The position numbers were made by a program, and so were the translations under genes. The notes below the pieces were generated by a model that worked only from the letters and a program-made list of their open reading frames with translations, did not search any database and was not told where the DNA came from. Source: Chrysosporum bergii ANA360D (GTDB lineage Bacteria; Cyanobacteriota; Cyanobacteriia; Cyanobacteriales; Nostocaceae). Taken from it: a stretch of 64,000 nt of DNA. Shown here piece by piece: positions 36,284 through 44,407 of this stretch; within the stretch, counting starts at the first letter, position 1, and each line of letters opens with the position of its first letter. The stretch lies in assembly GCF_029891735.1 (NCBI RefSeq), contig NZ_JANQDH010000108.1:25195-89194 (forward strand). The letters are read 5' to 3'.

Positions 36284-37348
36284 ATGATTGTAGTCCTGAA
36301 AAACGGTACACCAGAAGTAGAAGTCAATCATATTTGTCAACAAATTACGGAAAATTGGCCGGTGACGGTGGAAAAAAGCCTTGGTCAACACAAAACTATC
36401 TTAGGTGTTATTGGTGACACTTCTATCATTGATACTCTGCAAGTCCAGGAGTTAAGTAGTTCAATAGAACAGGTATTAAGAATACAACGGCCTTTTAAAC
36501 GAGCTAGTCGGGAGTTTCGCCATGGGGAACCTAGTGAAGTGGTGGTTTCGACTCCTAACGGTTTAGTGAAGTTTGGGGAACATCATCCTATTGTTCTAGT
36601 GGCTGGTCCTTGTTCTGTGGAAAGTGAAGCCATGATTGTTGAAACAGCAAAACAGGTCAAAGCCGGAGGGGCTAAGTTTCTCCGGGGTGGTGCTTACAAG
36701 CCCCGCACTTCTCCATATTCTTTTCAAGGTTATGGAGAAAGTGCCTTAGACCTGCTAGCAGCAGCGCGTCAAGCTACGGGATTAGGGATTATCACTGAGT
36801 TGATGGATGCTGCTGATTTATCGGCTGTTGCGGAGGTGGCTGATATTATTCAGATAGGGGCGCGGAATATGCAGAATTTTTCCCTATTAAAAAAAGTGGG
36901 CGCTCAAGATAAGCCTGTTGTACTGAAGCGGGGAATGTCTGCCACTATTGACGAATGGTTGATGGCCGCAGAATACATTTTAGCTGCCGGTAATCATAAT
37001 CTGATACTTTGTGAGCGAGGAATTAGAAGTTTTGATAATAAGTATGCTCGCAACACTTTGGATTTATCAGTAATTCCTGTCTTGCGATCGCTTACTCATT
37101 TACCGATCATGATAGACCCTAGTCATGGTACAGGTAAATCTGACTACGTTCCTGCCATGACCATGGCTGCTATTGCTGCGGGGACTGATGCTTTAATGAT
37201 TGAAGTTCACCCCCAACCAGCCCACGCCTTATCTGATGGTCCCCAGTCCTTGAGTTTTGAGAGGTTTGCTTGTTTAACCAGAGAAATGTCTATTCTTGGC
37301 AAGTTGGTTGATCGTTGGTCCTTACCTGAGTTAGTTGGTTCTGTGTAG
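36284..37348 (+). CDS. aroG: 3-deoxy-7-phosphoheptulonate (DAHP) synthase
   Basis: A 354-residue type I-beta DAHP synthase, the entry enzyme of the shikimate pathway (PEP plus erythrose 4-phosphate). An N-terminal ferredoxin-like regulatory domain (about 1-70) is followed by the barrel: VLVAGPCSVESE, LRGGAYKPRTSPYSFQG, PVVLKRGMSATIDEWL, ERGIRSF and DPSHGTG. Conserved Cys (in GPCSVE), Arg, His and Glu (IEVHPQP) metal ligands are visible. It is called aroG in scytonemin clusters, although by sequence it is closer to the AroF/Thermotoga class. It closes the cluster and is preceded by 164 bp that may hold a promoter. Confidence 0.94.
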   Translation: MIVVLKNGTPEVEVNHICQQITENWPVTVEKSLGQHKTILGVIGDTSIIDTLQVQELSSSIEQVLRIQRPFKRASREFRHGEPSEVVVSTPNGLVKFGEHHPIVLVAGPCSVESEAMIVETAKQVKAGGAKFLRGGAYKPRTSPYSFQGYGESALDLLAAARQATGLGIITELMDAADLSAVAEVADIIQIGARNMQNFSLLKKVGAQDKPVVLKRGMSATIDEWLMAAEYILAAGNHNLILCERGIRSFDNKYARNTLDLSVIPVLRSLTHLPIMIDPSHGTGKSDYVPAMTMAAIAAGTDALMIEVHPQPAHALSDGPQSLSFERFACLTREMSILGKLVDRWSLPELVGSV

Positions 37349-37355
37349 TGCTTTG

Positions 37356-37379
37356 GGGGGCGTGATCAAGTGCGCCCCC
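37356..37379 (+). terminator. GC-rich hairpin after aroG
   Basis: GGGGGCG and CGCCCCC pair across a 10-nt loop 8 bp after the aroG stop. No good T run follows, so it may be a weak terminator that ends the cluster. Confidence 0.5.
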
Positions 37380-37643
37380 TGATTTCAGATGTTAGATTTT
37401 GGTATTCAGGGTTTTTTAGTTGGTAGCGAGCAAGACTTGTACAATGTCCTCATTTTTGTTAGTCTGCGGGTTGATAGTTGGTAAAGTGAATGGCGATCGC
37501 GTTGCTTTTTCGAGATATTCTATTAATTAACTCAAAGGATTATTACTCACAAACAGACTTACTTTTGCTTTAAGCTTTTCTTGAGCCTGAAATTTCATTG
37601 CTTCTGCCTTTCCTTTAGCTTCTTCTATTTCTTTTTGAATTTG

Positions 37644-38627
37644 ATGATTGATGTAACCAATCTAACAAAGCAATATAATAATTTGACAGTGGTGGATAGT
37701 ATTTCATTCCACGTGGCTGAAGGGGAAACCCTAGGGTTAATCGGTACCAGTGGCTGCGGGAAAACCACCACACTGAAAATGCTCAATCGCTTAATTGAAC
37801 CTGATTCAGGTCAAATTTTGATTGCTGGACAGGAAATCAGCCGTCGCCGCCCGGAACTCCTGCGCCAAAGTATGGGTTACGTCATTCAAAATATTGGTCT
37901 TTTTCCTCATTACACAGTGGCAGACAATGTGGCTATTGTACCGCGCTTGTTGAAATGGAAGGAAAAAAGCATTGTTCGCCGCACCACTGAGTTACTGGAA
38001 CTGGTGGGACTTCCGCCAGAAAAATTCGCCAAGCGTTATCCCCAAGAACTCAGTGGTGGGCAAAAACAACGAGTAGGATTAGCCCGCGCCCTGGCTGTTG
38101 ATCCTCCCATTGTCTTACTTGATGAACCTTTTGGAGCATTGGATCAAATCACTAAACGACAAATCCAGCAAGAATTTAAACAGTTGGAAAGTTTGCTGCA
38201 TAAAACTATGGTGTTGGTGACACATGATATATTTGAAGCAGTCACCCTGTGCGATCGCATTTGTTTAATGGATCAAGGCAAAATCCGCCAAATTGGCACT
38301 CCCAAAGAAGTAATATTTAACCCCCAAAATGATTTTGTACGTGATTTCTTCCAAGCATATCTATTTCAACTGGAACTACAAGTCACCACTCTCAAAGATT
38401 TACTCCCCTGGCTGTCAAAAAATGAAACACTGGCCAGAGACTGTGACAAATACGAAGAAAACACCAGTGTGTTAACAGTACTGGAACAAGTCCAAACACA
38501 CATGAAAAATTCTTTCATCCAAATCACCAACTCTGAAAATTCCTCTGTTTGTATAGTCAGTTCTGAAAATTTGCTCAGTGCTTTTTACCAATTCAAGAAA
38601 TCACTAAGCAACCATTATTCCGCCTAA
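37644..38627 (+). CDS. ABC transporter ATPase, osmoprotectant (OpuC/ProV-like) type
   Basis: About 327 residues from the ATG at 37644; the upstream TTG at 37581 would add a Phe-rich stretch and is rejected. Walker A GTSGCGKTT, Q loop QNIGLFPH, signature LSGGQKQR, Walker B IVLLDEPFGALD and the H loop VTHD are intact. The C-terminal 70 residues resemble a regulatory domain that is only weakly CBS-like. It energises the permease gene that follows 40 bp later. The importer probably takes up glycine betaine, choline or a related quaternary amine. The 295 bp before it hold a HIP1 site and no gene. Confidence 0.9.
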   Translation: MIDVTNLTKQYNNLTVVDSISFHVAEGETLGLIGTSGCGKTTTLKMLNRLIEPDSGQILIAGQEISRRRPELLRQSMGYVIQNIGLFPHYTVADNVAIVPRLLKWKEKSIVRRTTELLELVGLPPEKFAKRYPQELSGGQKQRVGLARALAVDPPIVLLDEPFGALDQITKRQIQQEFKQLESLLHKTMVLVTHDIFEAVTLCDRICLMDQGKIRQIGTPKEVIFNPQNDFVRDFFQAYLFQLELQVTTLKDLLPWLSKNETLARDCDKYEENTSVLTVLEQVQTHMKNSFIQITNSENSSVCIVSSENLLSAFYQFKKSLSNHYSA

Positions 38628-38667
38628 AGACAGAAAATGTACATTTATTTCTTGATCCTAAGTTGAT

Positions 38668-40233
38668 ATGACTAACCTGTGGAACTTTTTGGTCAATTCA
38701 AGAGAGGAAATTGCCAAACAAACCATCCAACACCTAGGATTAACATTAGCTTCCTTATCCATCGCCATAGTTATTGGTGTGGTCGTCGGCATTATCTTGA
38801 CCCGCTATAAACAAATAGCCAATAAAGTAATTAGTATAGCTGGTGTTATCCAAACAATTCCTAGTGTAGCTCTTTTAGGTTTCATGCTTCCCATCTTGGG
38901 TATTGGACTTACGCCGGCTATTGTGGCTTTATTTTTATATGCCCTACTACCAATTATCCGTAATACATTTATTGGCATTGAAGAAGTAGATAGTTCCATT
39001 AAAGAAGCAGCCAAAGGTATGGGTATGCCCAGTTCCCAAATTTTGTTAAAAGTGGAATTACCCCTAGCCACCCCAGTAATTTTTGCAGGTATCCGCACCG
39101 CAGCAGTGACTAACGTTGGCGTAGCCACCCTTTGCGCCTTAATTGCTTCTGGTGGACTAGGACAATTTATCTTTCAAGGAATTGCCCTCAACAATACAGA
39201 TATGATCCTAGCTGGGGCTATCCCCTCTGCTGGTTTAGCTATCCTGTTAGATTTTATTCTTGGTGTCCTGCAAAAAAATGTGACTAAATTAATTAAACCC
39301 ATTCTGATTACAGGCTTAGTGTTATTAAGTGCATCCCTGTTATGGGCTGTGACCATTAATAATAAACCTGTATTACAAGTTGGATTTGATTTAGAATTTA
39401 TGGGGCGTGCTGATGGCTATCCTGGCTTAAGCAAACATTATGATTTAGATTTTGACAATACTCGTCAGTTAGACCCAGCACTGATGTATCAAGCCCTGAA
39501 AGAAAAACAGGTAGATGTTATTAGTGGTTTTGCCACCGACGGGAGAATTAAAGCTTACGATATTCAAGTTTTAGCAGATGATAAAAATTTCTTTCCTCCC
39601 TACTATGCAGCACCCTTAGTCAGGGGTGAAACTTTGAGAAAATATCCCCAACTAACAGAAGTGTTAGGCAAGTTAACTAATCAAATTTCTGACCAAACTA
39701 TGGCGGAACTCAACTACTTAGTTGATGAGAAAAAACAGCCAACTAATCAAGTAGCCAGAGATTTTCTGCAAAAATTAGGATTAAAAACATCCACTCAAAG
39801 AAGCGGTTCATCTGATTTAGTTATCGCCTCCAAGAACTTCACAGAACAATATATATTAGCAGAAATGTTAGGAATTGTCATCGAAAATTATACAAATCTG
39901 GATGTAGATTTAAAACCGGGACTAGGTGGCACACAAATTGCCTTTAATGCCCTTTTCAAAGGAGATATAGATATTTATCCTGAGTATACAGGAACGGGAC
40001 TATTAACTATTCTCCAACCCCAGCCAGAAATTCGCGACCAGATTATTAACGATAAAGATCAAGTATATACTTACGTCAAGGAAGAATCCAAAAAACAGTA
40101 TGATTTGGATTGGCTGAGTCCCTTTGGTTTTAACAACACCTACGCACTAATGATGCGGAAAGAAGATACAACCGCACTCGACATTAGTTCTATTTCTGAC
40201 TTGAAGGATTACTTAGATAACATTAGCAACTAA
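38668..40233 (+). CDS. Osmoprotectant ABC permease fused to a circularly permuted substrate-binding domain
   Basis: A 521-residue fusion. Residues 1-220 form an OpuCB-like permease with five or six helices and the EAA loop (EAAKGMGMPSSQILLKVELPLATP). The rest is an OpuCC-type binding protein, but in swapped order. Residues 230-370 are what is normally its second half (VGFDLEFMGRADGYPGL, FFPPYYAAPLVR, MAELNYLVDEKKQP, VARDFLQKLG). Residues 375-521 are what is normally its first half (VIASKNFTEQYILAEMLG, GDIDIYPEYTGTG, FGFNNTYALMMR, ISDLKDYLDN). Together they make one complete domain with no part missing, so this looks like circular permutation rather than truncation. Confidence 0.88.
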   Translation: MTNLWNFLVNSREEIAKQTIQHLGLTLASLSIAIVIGVVVGIILTRYKQIANKVISIAGVIQTIPSVALLGFMLPILGIGLTPAIVALFLYALLPIIRNTFIGIEEVDSSIKEAAKGMGMPSSQILLKVELPLATPVIFAGIRTAAVTNVGVATLCALIASGGLGQFIFQGIALNNTDMILAGAIPSAGLAILLDFILGVLQKNVTKLIKPILITGLVLLSASLLWAVTINNKPVLQVGFDLEFMGRADGYPGLSKHYDLDFDNTRQLDPALMYQALKEKQVDVISGFATDGRIKAYDIQVLADDKNFFPPYYAAPLVRGETLRKYPQLTEVLGKLTNQISDQTMAELNYLVDEKKQPTNQVARDFLQKLGLKTSTQRSGSSDLVIASKNFTEQYILAEMLGIVIENYTNLDVDLKPGLGGTQIAFNALFKGDIDIYPEYTGTGLLTILQPQPEIRDQIINDKDQVYTYVKEESKKQYDLDWLSPFGFNNTYALMMRKEDTTALDISSISDLKDYLDNISN

Positions 40234-40510
40234 CAAATGTTTCACAAGTAGTTATGGAACTTCCCTAAAAGGCTACACCGAATAAGGATATTTTAATTTA
40301 TTGGATATCTAATAACTCTGCTGAGAGTTGAATAACATTAAATTAATTATATTATTTCATCATCTATCCCAAGTAATAAATTTAGGCGAAATAAAATCCT
40401 GCTTAGGTTGACAGCAAAACACTATCCAGGTATGAGGTTTTCATCTCCTAGCTCATAGATAATGAGGACGTACAAAGCATAATGTATACATTTTCAAAAA
40501 CCATCCTCTT

Positions 40511-40726
40511 ATGTTATGTTTCACCATCGGAGATTATGTGATTAATCAACAAACAGGACATCTGGGAAAAGTTATTGGTTACGGACAGCAATTAATTAAT
40601 AATACACAAACATTAACCTTAAAAGTGATAGTGGCTGAGACTGCTAATTGTCAAAAGCATGAATTTGTAGTGGAAGATCAAATGTCAGCATGGCATCGCT
40701 GGTGTGTGGCTATCGAGAAAAAGTGA
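40511..40726 (+). CDS. Small hypothetical protein, beta-rich
   Basis: A 71-residue protein, MLCFTIGDYVINQQTGHLGK... with the pattern of a small SH3-like barrel (FTIGDYVINQQTGHLGKVIGYG). Such domains occur in short regulatory or RNA/protein-binding proteins of cyanobacteria. I do not recognise the family. It overlaps nothing. The 277 bp before it hold no gene I can support. Confidence 0.5.
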   Translation: MLCFTIGDYVINQQTGHLGKVIGYGQQLINNTQTLTLKVIVAETANCQKHEFVVEDQMSAWHRWCVAIEKK

Positions 40727-40779
40727 ATTATTTGACAATAACAAAATCAATTAACCTGAAATTTTACTTAGTAGTGTTT

Positions 40780-40986
40780 ATGGTGCGGGATATTATTTTT
40801 TGTCTCAAAGAAGCTGCTTATTATTATATACTCAAGAAATATTCCACACCCAGAAATCCTGCTGATTGTTTTGTCAATCCTGCTTGTGGGTGTGGAAATC
40901 CTGGACAAGAAACCAAATGCGAAGATTGTACCTATTTAGAAGCTTGTTTATCTAATATTAAACTCCGTCATAAACCTAGTCCGTAA
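40780..40986 (+). CDS. Small Cys-rich protein, possible metal binder
   Basis: About 68 residues from MVRDIIFCLKEAAYYY; a longer frame reaches 40690 but overlaps the previous gene. The C-terminal half has seven Cys in CFVNPACGCGNPGQETKCEDCTYLEACL, spaced C-x6-C-x-C-x8-C-x2-C-x6-C, which suggests zinc or iron-sulfur coordination. I recall similar small proteins in other cyanobacteria, without function. No partner is visible. The 40511 gene just upstream may be in the same transcript. Confidence 0.5.
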   Translation: MVRDIIFCLKEAAYYYILKKYSTPRNPADCFVNPACGCGNPGQETKCEDCTYLEACLSNIKLRHKPSP

Positions 40987-40994
40987 TTGCTTTA

Positions 40995-41007
40995 CTGTTA
41001 CGCATTT
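40995..41007 (-). repeat. Short dispersed motif (AATGCGTAACAG family)
   Basis: Contains the complement of AATGCGTAACAG. The same 12-mer occurs on the plus strand at 48283-48294 and 49236-49247, on both sides of psb32. Confidence 0.4.
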
Positions 41008-41163
41008 AATTGGTAAATTGTGGCGGGTATGACTTGTACCAAGCGATTCCTACTCAGCCTAGTCCAAGTATAGTCGGTAGCTTGCGTGGTCTAGCTATAA
41101 TATACCAGCAGTTTCTCGACACGTTCTTGCATATAGCGCCGGAAACTGGCTGGATGGTCGGAC

Positions 41164-42501
41164 TTACAGCAAAAATCTTACTAACACATATAAGGAAGAA
41201 GTAAGAAGTTGTAATATCATCACAGGAATACCATACTTGAGAAAGGTTTTGAAAGAAATCTTTTTTCCATGCTGTTCTGAAATTCCAGCAGCCACAATGT
41301 TGGAAGATGCACCTATGAGAGTACCATTACCTCCTAATGTTGCACCAAACATCATTGCATAAAAAAGTGGTAAAACTTCTGGAGGAAATTCACCTTGATA
41401 ATTTTGTCCTAAAACTTCCGTCGATGCTAATCCAACATCCACAAGATACTGTTTGAGTAAGGGAATCATAGCTACAACTAAAGGAATATTAGGTACTACG
41501 CTGGATATTATTCCCACAACGAATAACAACAATAGAGAACCCAGGAAAATATTTGTACCTAACATATTTCCCAATATTCCTGATAAACCGCTAATCACTC
41601 CTGTTTTCTCTAATCCTCCAATTAACACAAAAGTACTCATGAAAAATATTAATGTACTCCAATCTATATCGCGCAATATGTTATTAACAGAGTCAATTTT
41701 GCTGTGGTGAGATAATAACAAAGCTAATGCAGCACCTAATAATGCAACGGTTGCGGGTGATATAGGTATTGGTAATGATTCACCAATCACAAAAAAAAGC
41801 AACACAAAACCTGCTATCACCGTCCCTAATATTAAAACTTTGGGGTGATTTATTTGTGGATGTGGTAATTCTGCTAGATTATCTATTCTTTTATTCCAAA
41901 TTTTACGAAATAAAATGGGTAGTGTTACCACTACGACAATCACAGCAATTGCTCCTCCTAAACTCAATCGCCATAAATAATCTGTAAAACTAATATTGAT
42001 TGCATCCCCAACAATGAAAGTTGCTGGATCTCCTACTAATGTTAATAACCCAGCACTATTAGCAACCAACACCATCACAATTAGTAAAGGAACAAAATTT
42101 ACCCCTATTTCTTTTGCCATGGGTGGAATTAAAGGTGCTAATAACATAACTGTAGTAGCATTGGGCAATACTGAACATATAGGGGTAACTATACCCACAA
42201 TTCCTAGCAGTAATCGTTTACCATCTCCTTTAGCTAAGATAACAATTTGAGTTGCTAAATAATCAAAAACTTGAGTGGGTTCAAAGGACCTAACTAGTAC
42301 CATTACTCCAAAAAACAAACCTAGTGTTCCATGACTGTTGCTGATATAAACAACAGCTTCCGATAAAGTCATGATATTAGTACATATAAGTAACAAGGCT
42401 CCTAATAAAGCTGCAATTGTTAGATGTAACCACTCGGTCATTATCAGAAAAATTACAGCCAAAAAAGTGATAATACTAACATTAGCTTGCCAGTTATCCA
42501 T
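41164..42501 (-). CDS. Ion transporter of the ArsB/NhaD/SLC13 superfamily
   Basis: A 445-residue integral membrane protein with about eleven helices. Features of the ion-transporter superfamily are LVMVLVANSAGLLTLVGDPATFIVGDAINI (hairpin with NxxGxxTxxGDP) in the first half and its repeat MMFGATLGGNGTLIGASSN in the second half. The GDP and GGN/GTLIG motifs are the ion-binding loops seen in NhaD and CitM-like carriers. Likely substrates are Na+/H+ or a dicarboxylate, sulfate or arsenite; sequence reading cannot choose between them. It stands alone on the minus strand. Confidence 0.85.
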   Translation of the reverse strand: MDNWQANVSIITFLAVIFLIMTEWLHLTIAALLGALLLICTNIMTLSEAVVYISNSHGTLGLFFGVMVLVRSFEPTQVFDYLATQIVILAKGDGKRLLLGIVGIVTPICSVLPNATTVMLLAPLIPPMAKEIGVNFVPLLIVMVLVANSAGLLTLVGDPATFIVGDAINISFTDYLWRLSLGGAIAVIVVVVTLPILFRKIWNKRIDNLAELPHPQINHPKVLILGTVIAGFVLLFFVIGESLPIPISPATVALLGAALALLLSHHSKIDSVNNILRDIDWSTLIFFMSTFVLIGGLEKTGVISGLSGILGNMLGTNIFLGSLLLLFVVGIISSVVPNIPLVVAMIPLLKQYLVDVGLASTEVLGQNYQGEFPPEVLPLFYAMMFGATLGGNGTLIGASSNIVAAGISEQHGKKISFKTFLKYGIPVMILQLLTSSLYVLVRFLL

Positions 42502-43100
42502 TGCATTACACTCACAATTTTAGATTTTACTTTTCTTGATCTGGTAACTCAAACCCTTAAATCAAACCAACGCACGGTAGGGTTGTTGAATTTTTGTGCC
42601 ATGGAATCATGAGATTATTGATTCCATTGTCAATAACCAAAACCCGTAGGTCCGTTTTCACATTGGTAGAGCTTCCCCATTTATTTCGAGTTTTTCGAGA
42701 CTCGGCCATTTACAATCGTTATTTGATCAAGTTTTTGTCCGAAGTTGTCACTTGTTCAGTTATTTGTCGTCAAAAAATACTGCGTAAAAAGCTACTTACA
42801 TCCGAAGCGATTTTTTTATTGGTTTATAGCGAATAATTTTGCTTAAGTAGGGCTGGCTGAAAAATTCCTTTGGTTATGGTAGGGAACAGTTTTACCTTTA
42901 TTGATCCTAATTTTGTGCATTCCAAAAGATTGGTGTGGAGGGTTTTTCACCACATTGAACAGATTCTGAAGAGCCGCAGCTTCTAAGGAAAAAATTTTAG
43001 GCTTAATTTTCACAGTTTTAACTTCTATCCCTGAAAAGAAATAACAAACGAGAAGCAGGAGTTACAAGTTCAACCTTAGATTGATCTTTCATTACCAATC
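42502..43100. other. Gene-poor spacer
   Basis: No convincing gene. An 80-codon plus-strand frame at 42594-42836 has basic, low-quality composition and no ribosome-binding site. A copy of the dispersed TATAGCGAA...TTTTGC repeat lies at 42825-42850. The rest is featureless AT-rich DNA. Confidence 0.5.
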
Positions 43101-43104
43101 TAAA

Positions 43105-43600
43105 ACTGACTTAGGAAACCCCAATCATGACTGTGTTATGGCCAACGTGTTGGGGGTTCCTTCCATTGCCTACGGAGTTAGCTGACGGGCTAAGATTGGA
43201 AGGTATCTCTCATAAGATTAGCCCCAAATATTTGGTTCCTCCGTTTCAAATTTAGCTTTGAGAAATTTGAATTAGGCTACCCACTATCAGATAGTGTAAC
43301 TGTTCAGCATACGCACTAAAACTTTACTTAAACAATTCTTAACATTCAGACTCGCGGTGGTATGGATGATAAGGTTGTAAGTAGGAAATATGTCTAAAAC
43401 GAGTGTAAAGACTACGGTAGAATGGAACACGATTAACTGGAAACAGTTGGAACGTCGCGTTTACAAAATCCAAAAACGAATTGATCAAGCCTTAGCAGGT
43501 ATTCATGACAAGAACCATACTACTGAGGATCCGTATGAGGTGAAAGTCTCATGTACGGTTTTGGAGACGAGTCGGTCAGGTGACTAACCGGCTTAGTTTA
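43105..43600 (+). mobile_element. Internally deleted group II intron relic
   Basis: The 3' part carries a canonical domain V hairpin near 43525-43561 (CCGTATGAG-GTGAAAGT-CTCATGTACGG) followed by a domain VI-like hairpin (GTCGGTC and GACTAACCGGC) ending near 43600. Upstream is a structured region including a 12-bp inverted repeat (AGGAAACCCCAA near 43112 and TTGGGGGTTCCT near 43151), fitting intron domain I. Between them only the first part of the reverse transcriptase gene remains. The exact 5' boundary is uncertain. Confidence 0.75.
43390..43587 (+). pseudogene. Group II intron reverse transcriptase, N-terminal remnant
   Basis: The first 33 or so codons read MSKTSVKTTVEWNTINWKQ, then LERRVYKIQKRI, the typical start of cyanobacterial group II intron-encoded proteins (normally over 500 residues). 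After about codon 40 the frame runs straight into intron domain V, so RT, maturase and endonuclease domains are deleted. It cannot be functional and would need maturase in trans for splicing. Confidence 0.8.
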
Positions 43601-43719
43601 ATGTATTTTAGGACGGGGAGTGTCAATTTAATTCTGTCCATATCCACATCATTTAGGACAAAAACCATGTAAGCTATGTAAATTAACTTAACAATTATTT
43701 ACACTTTACCCAAAAAACC

Positions 43720-44400
43720 ATGCTGGCAGCAATTCTCTTTGACTTAGACGGTACTATCGTCAACACTGACCCCATACACTACCAAGCTTGGCAAAAAATG
43801 CTGCTGAGGTACGACATTGAAATGGACGATAAATTTTACAAATCTCGTATTAGTGGACGAATCAACCCAGAAATTGTCAAAGATATTCTGCCACATTTAT
43901 CAGTAGCCGAAAGTGAACAATTAGCAGAAGAAAAAGAAGTTCTTTTCCGGGAACTGGCCTCCCATCTCCAACCAATGAGTGGATTGACTCAACTACTAGG
44001 ATGGACAGAAACACATCAGCTAAAACGGGCTTTGGTAACTAATGCTCCCAGATTGAATGCAGAATTTATGCTCAAAGTGTTAGGCATCAATCAAGCCTTC
44101 CACACAATTGTTTTAGCTGATGATTGTCAAGCAGGTAAACCTGATCCCGAACCTTATCAAGTTGCTTTACAAAATTTAGGAATTACCGCACAGCAAGCCA
44201 TCGCCTTAGAAGACTCACCCTCTGGTATTCGCGCCGCAGTTGGTGCAGGTATTTCCACCATTGGCATAACTTCCACCCATGAACCCCAGGTTTTGCAGCA
44301 GTTTGGCACATTGATGGCAATTCCAGATTTTACTGATTTGCAGTTATGGAAACTGCTTAATTCTCTGCTAGATAAAGATTTAAGCGTTATTAAATCATAA
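43720..44400 (+). CDS. HAD hydrolase, beta-phosphoglucomutase-like
   Basis: A 226-residue HAD subfamily IA protein. It has motif I LFDLDGTIVNTDPIHYQAW (nucleophile and acid Asp), a helical cap up to residue 80, motif II LVTNAP, Lys in CQAGKPDPEPY and motif IV LEDSPSGIRAAVGAG. These resemble beta-phosphoglucomutase and small sugar-phosphate phosphatases. The substrate is not clear; a Thr after DLDG is common in both. It is convergent with the next gene, whose stop lies 8 bp away. Confidence 0.85.
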   Translation: MLAAILFDLDGTIVNTDPIHYQAWQKMLLRYDIEMDDKFYKSRISGRINPEIVKDILPHLSVAESEQLAEEKEVLFRELASHLQPMSGLTQLLGWTETHQLKRALVTNAPRLNAEFMLKVLGINQAFHTIVLADDCQAGKPDPEPYQVALQNLGITAQQAIALEDSPSGIRAAVGAGISTIGITSTHEPQVLQQFGTLMAIPDFTDLQLWKLLNSLLDKDLSVIKS

Positions 44401-44407
44401 CTAACTC

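Noticed and set aside
36148..36417. 89-codon frame overlapping the start of aroG
   Set aside because: Overlaps the well-supported DAHP synthase start in another frame and has no family pattern.
42594..42836. 80-codon plus-strand frame in the spacer before the group II intron
   Set aside because: No ribosome-binding site, unusual composition and no recognisable motif.
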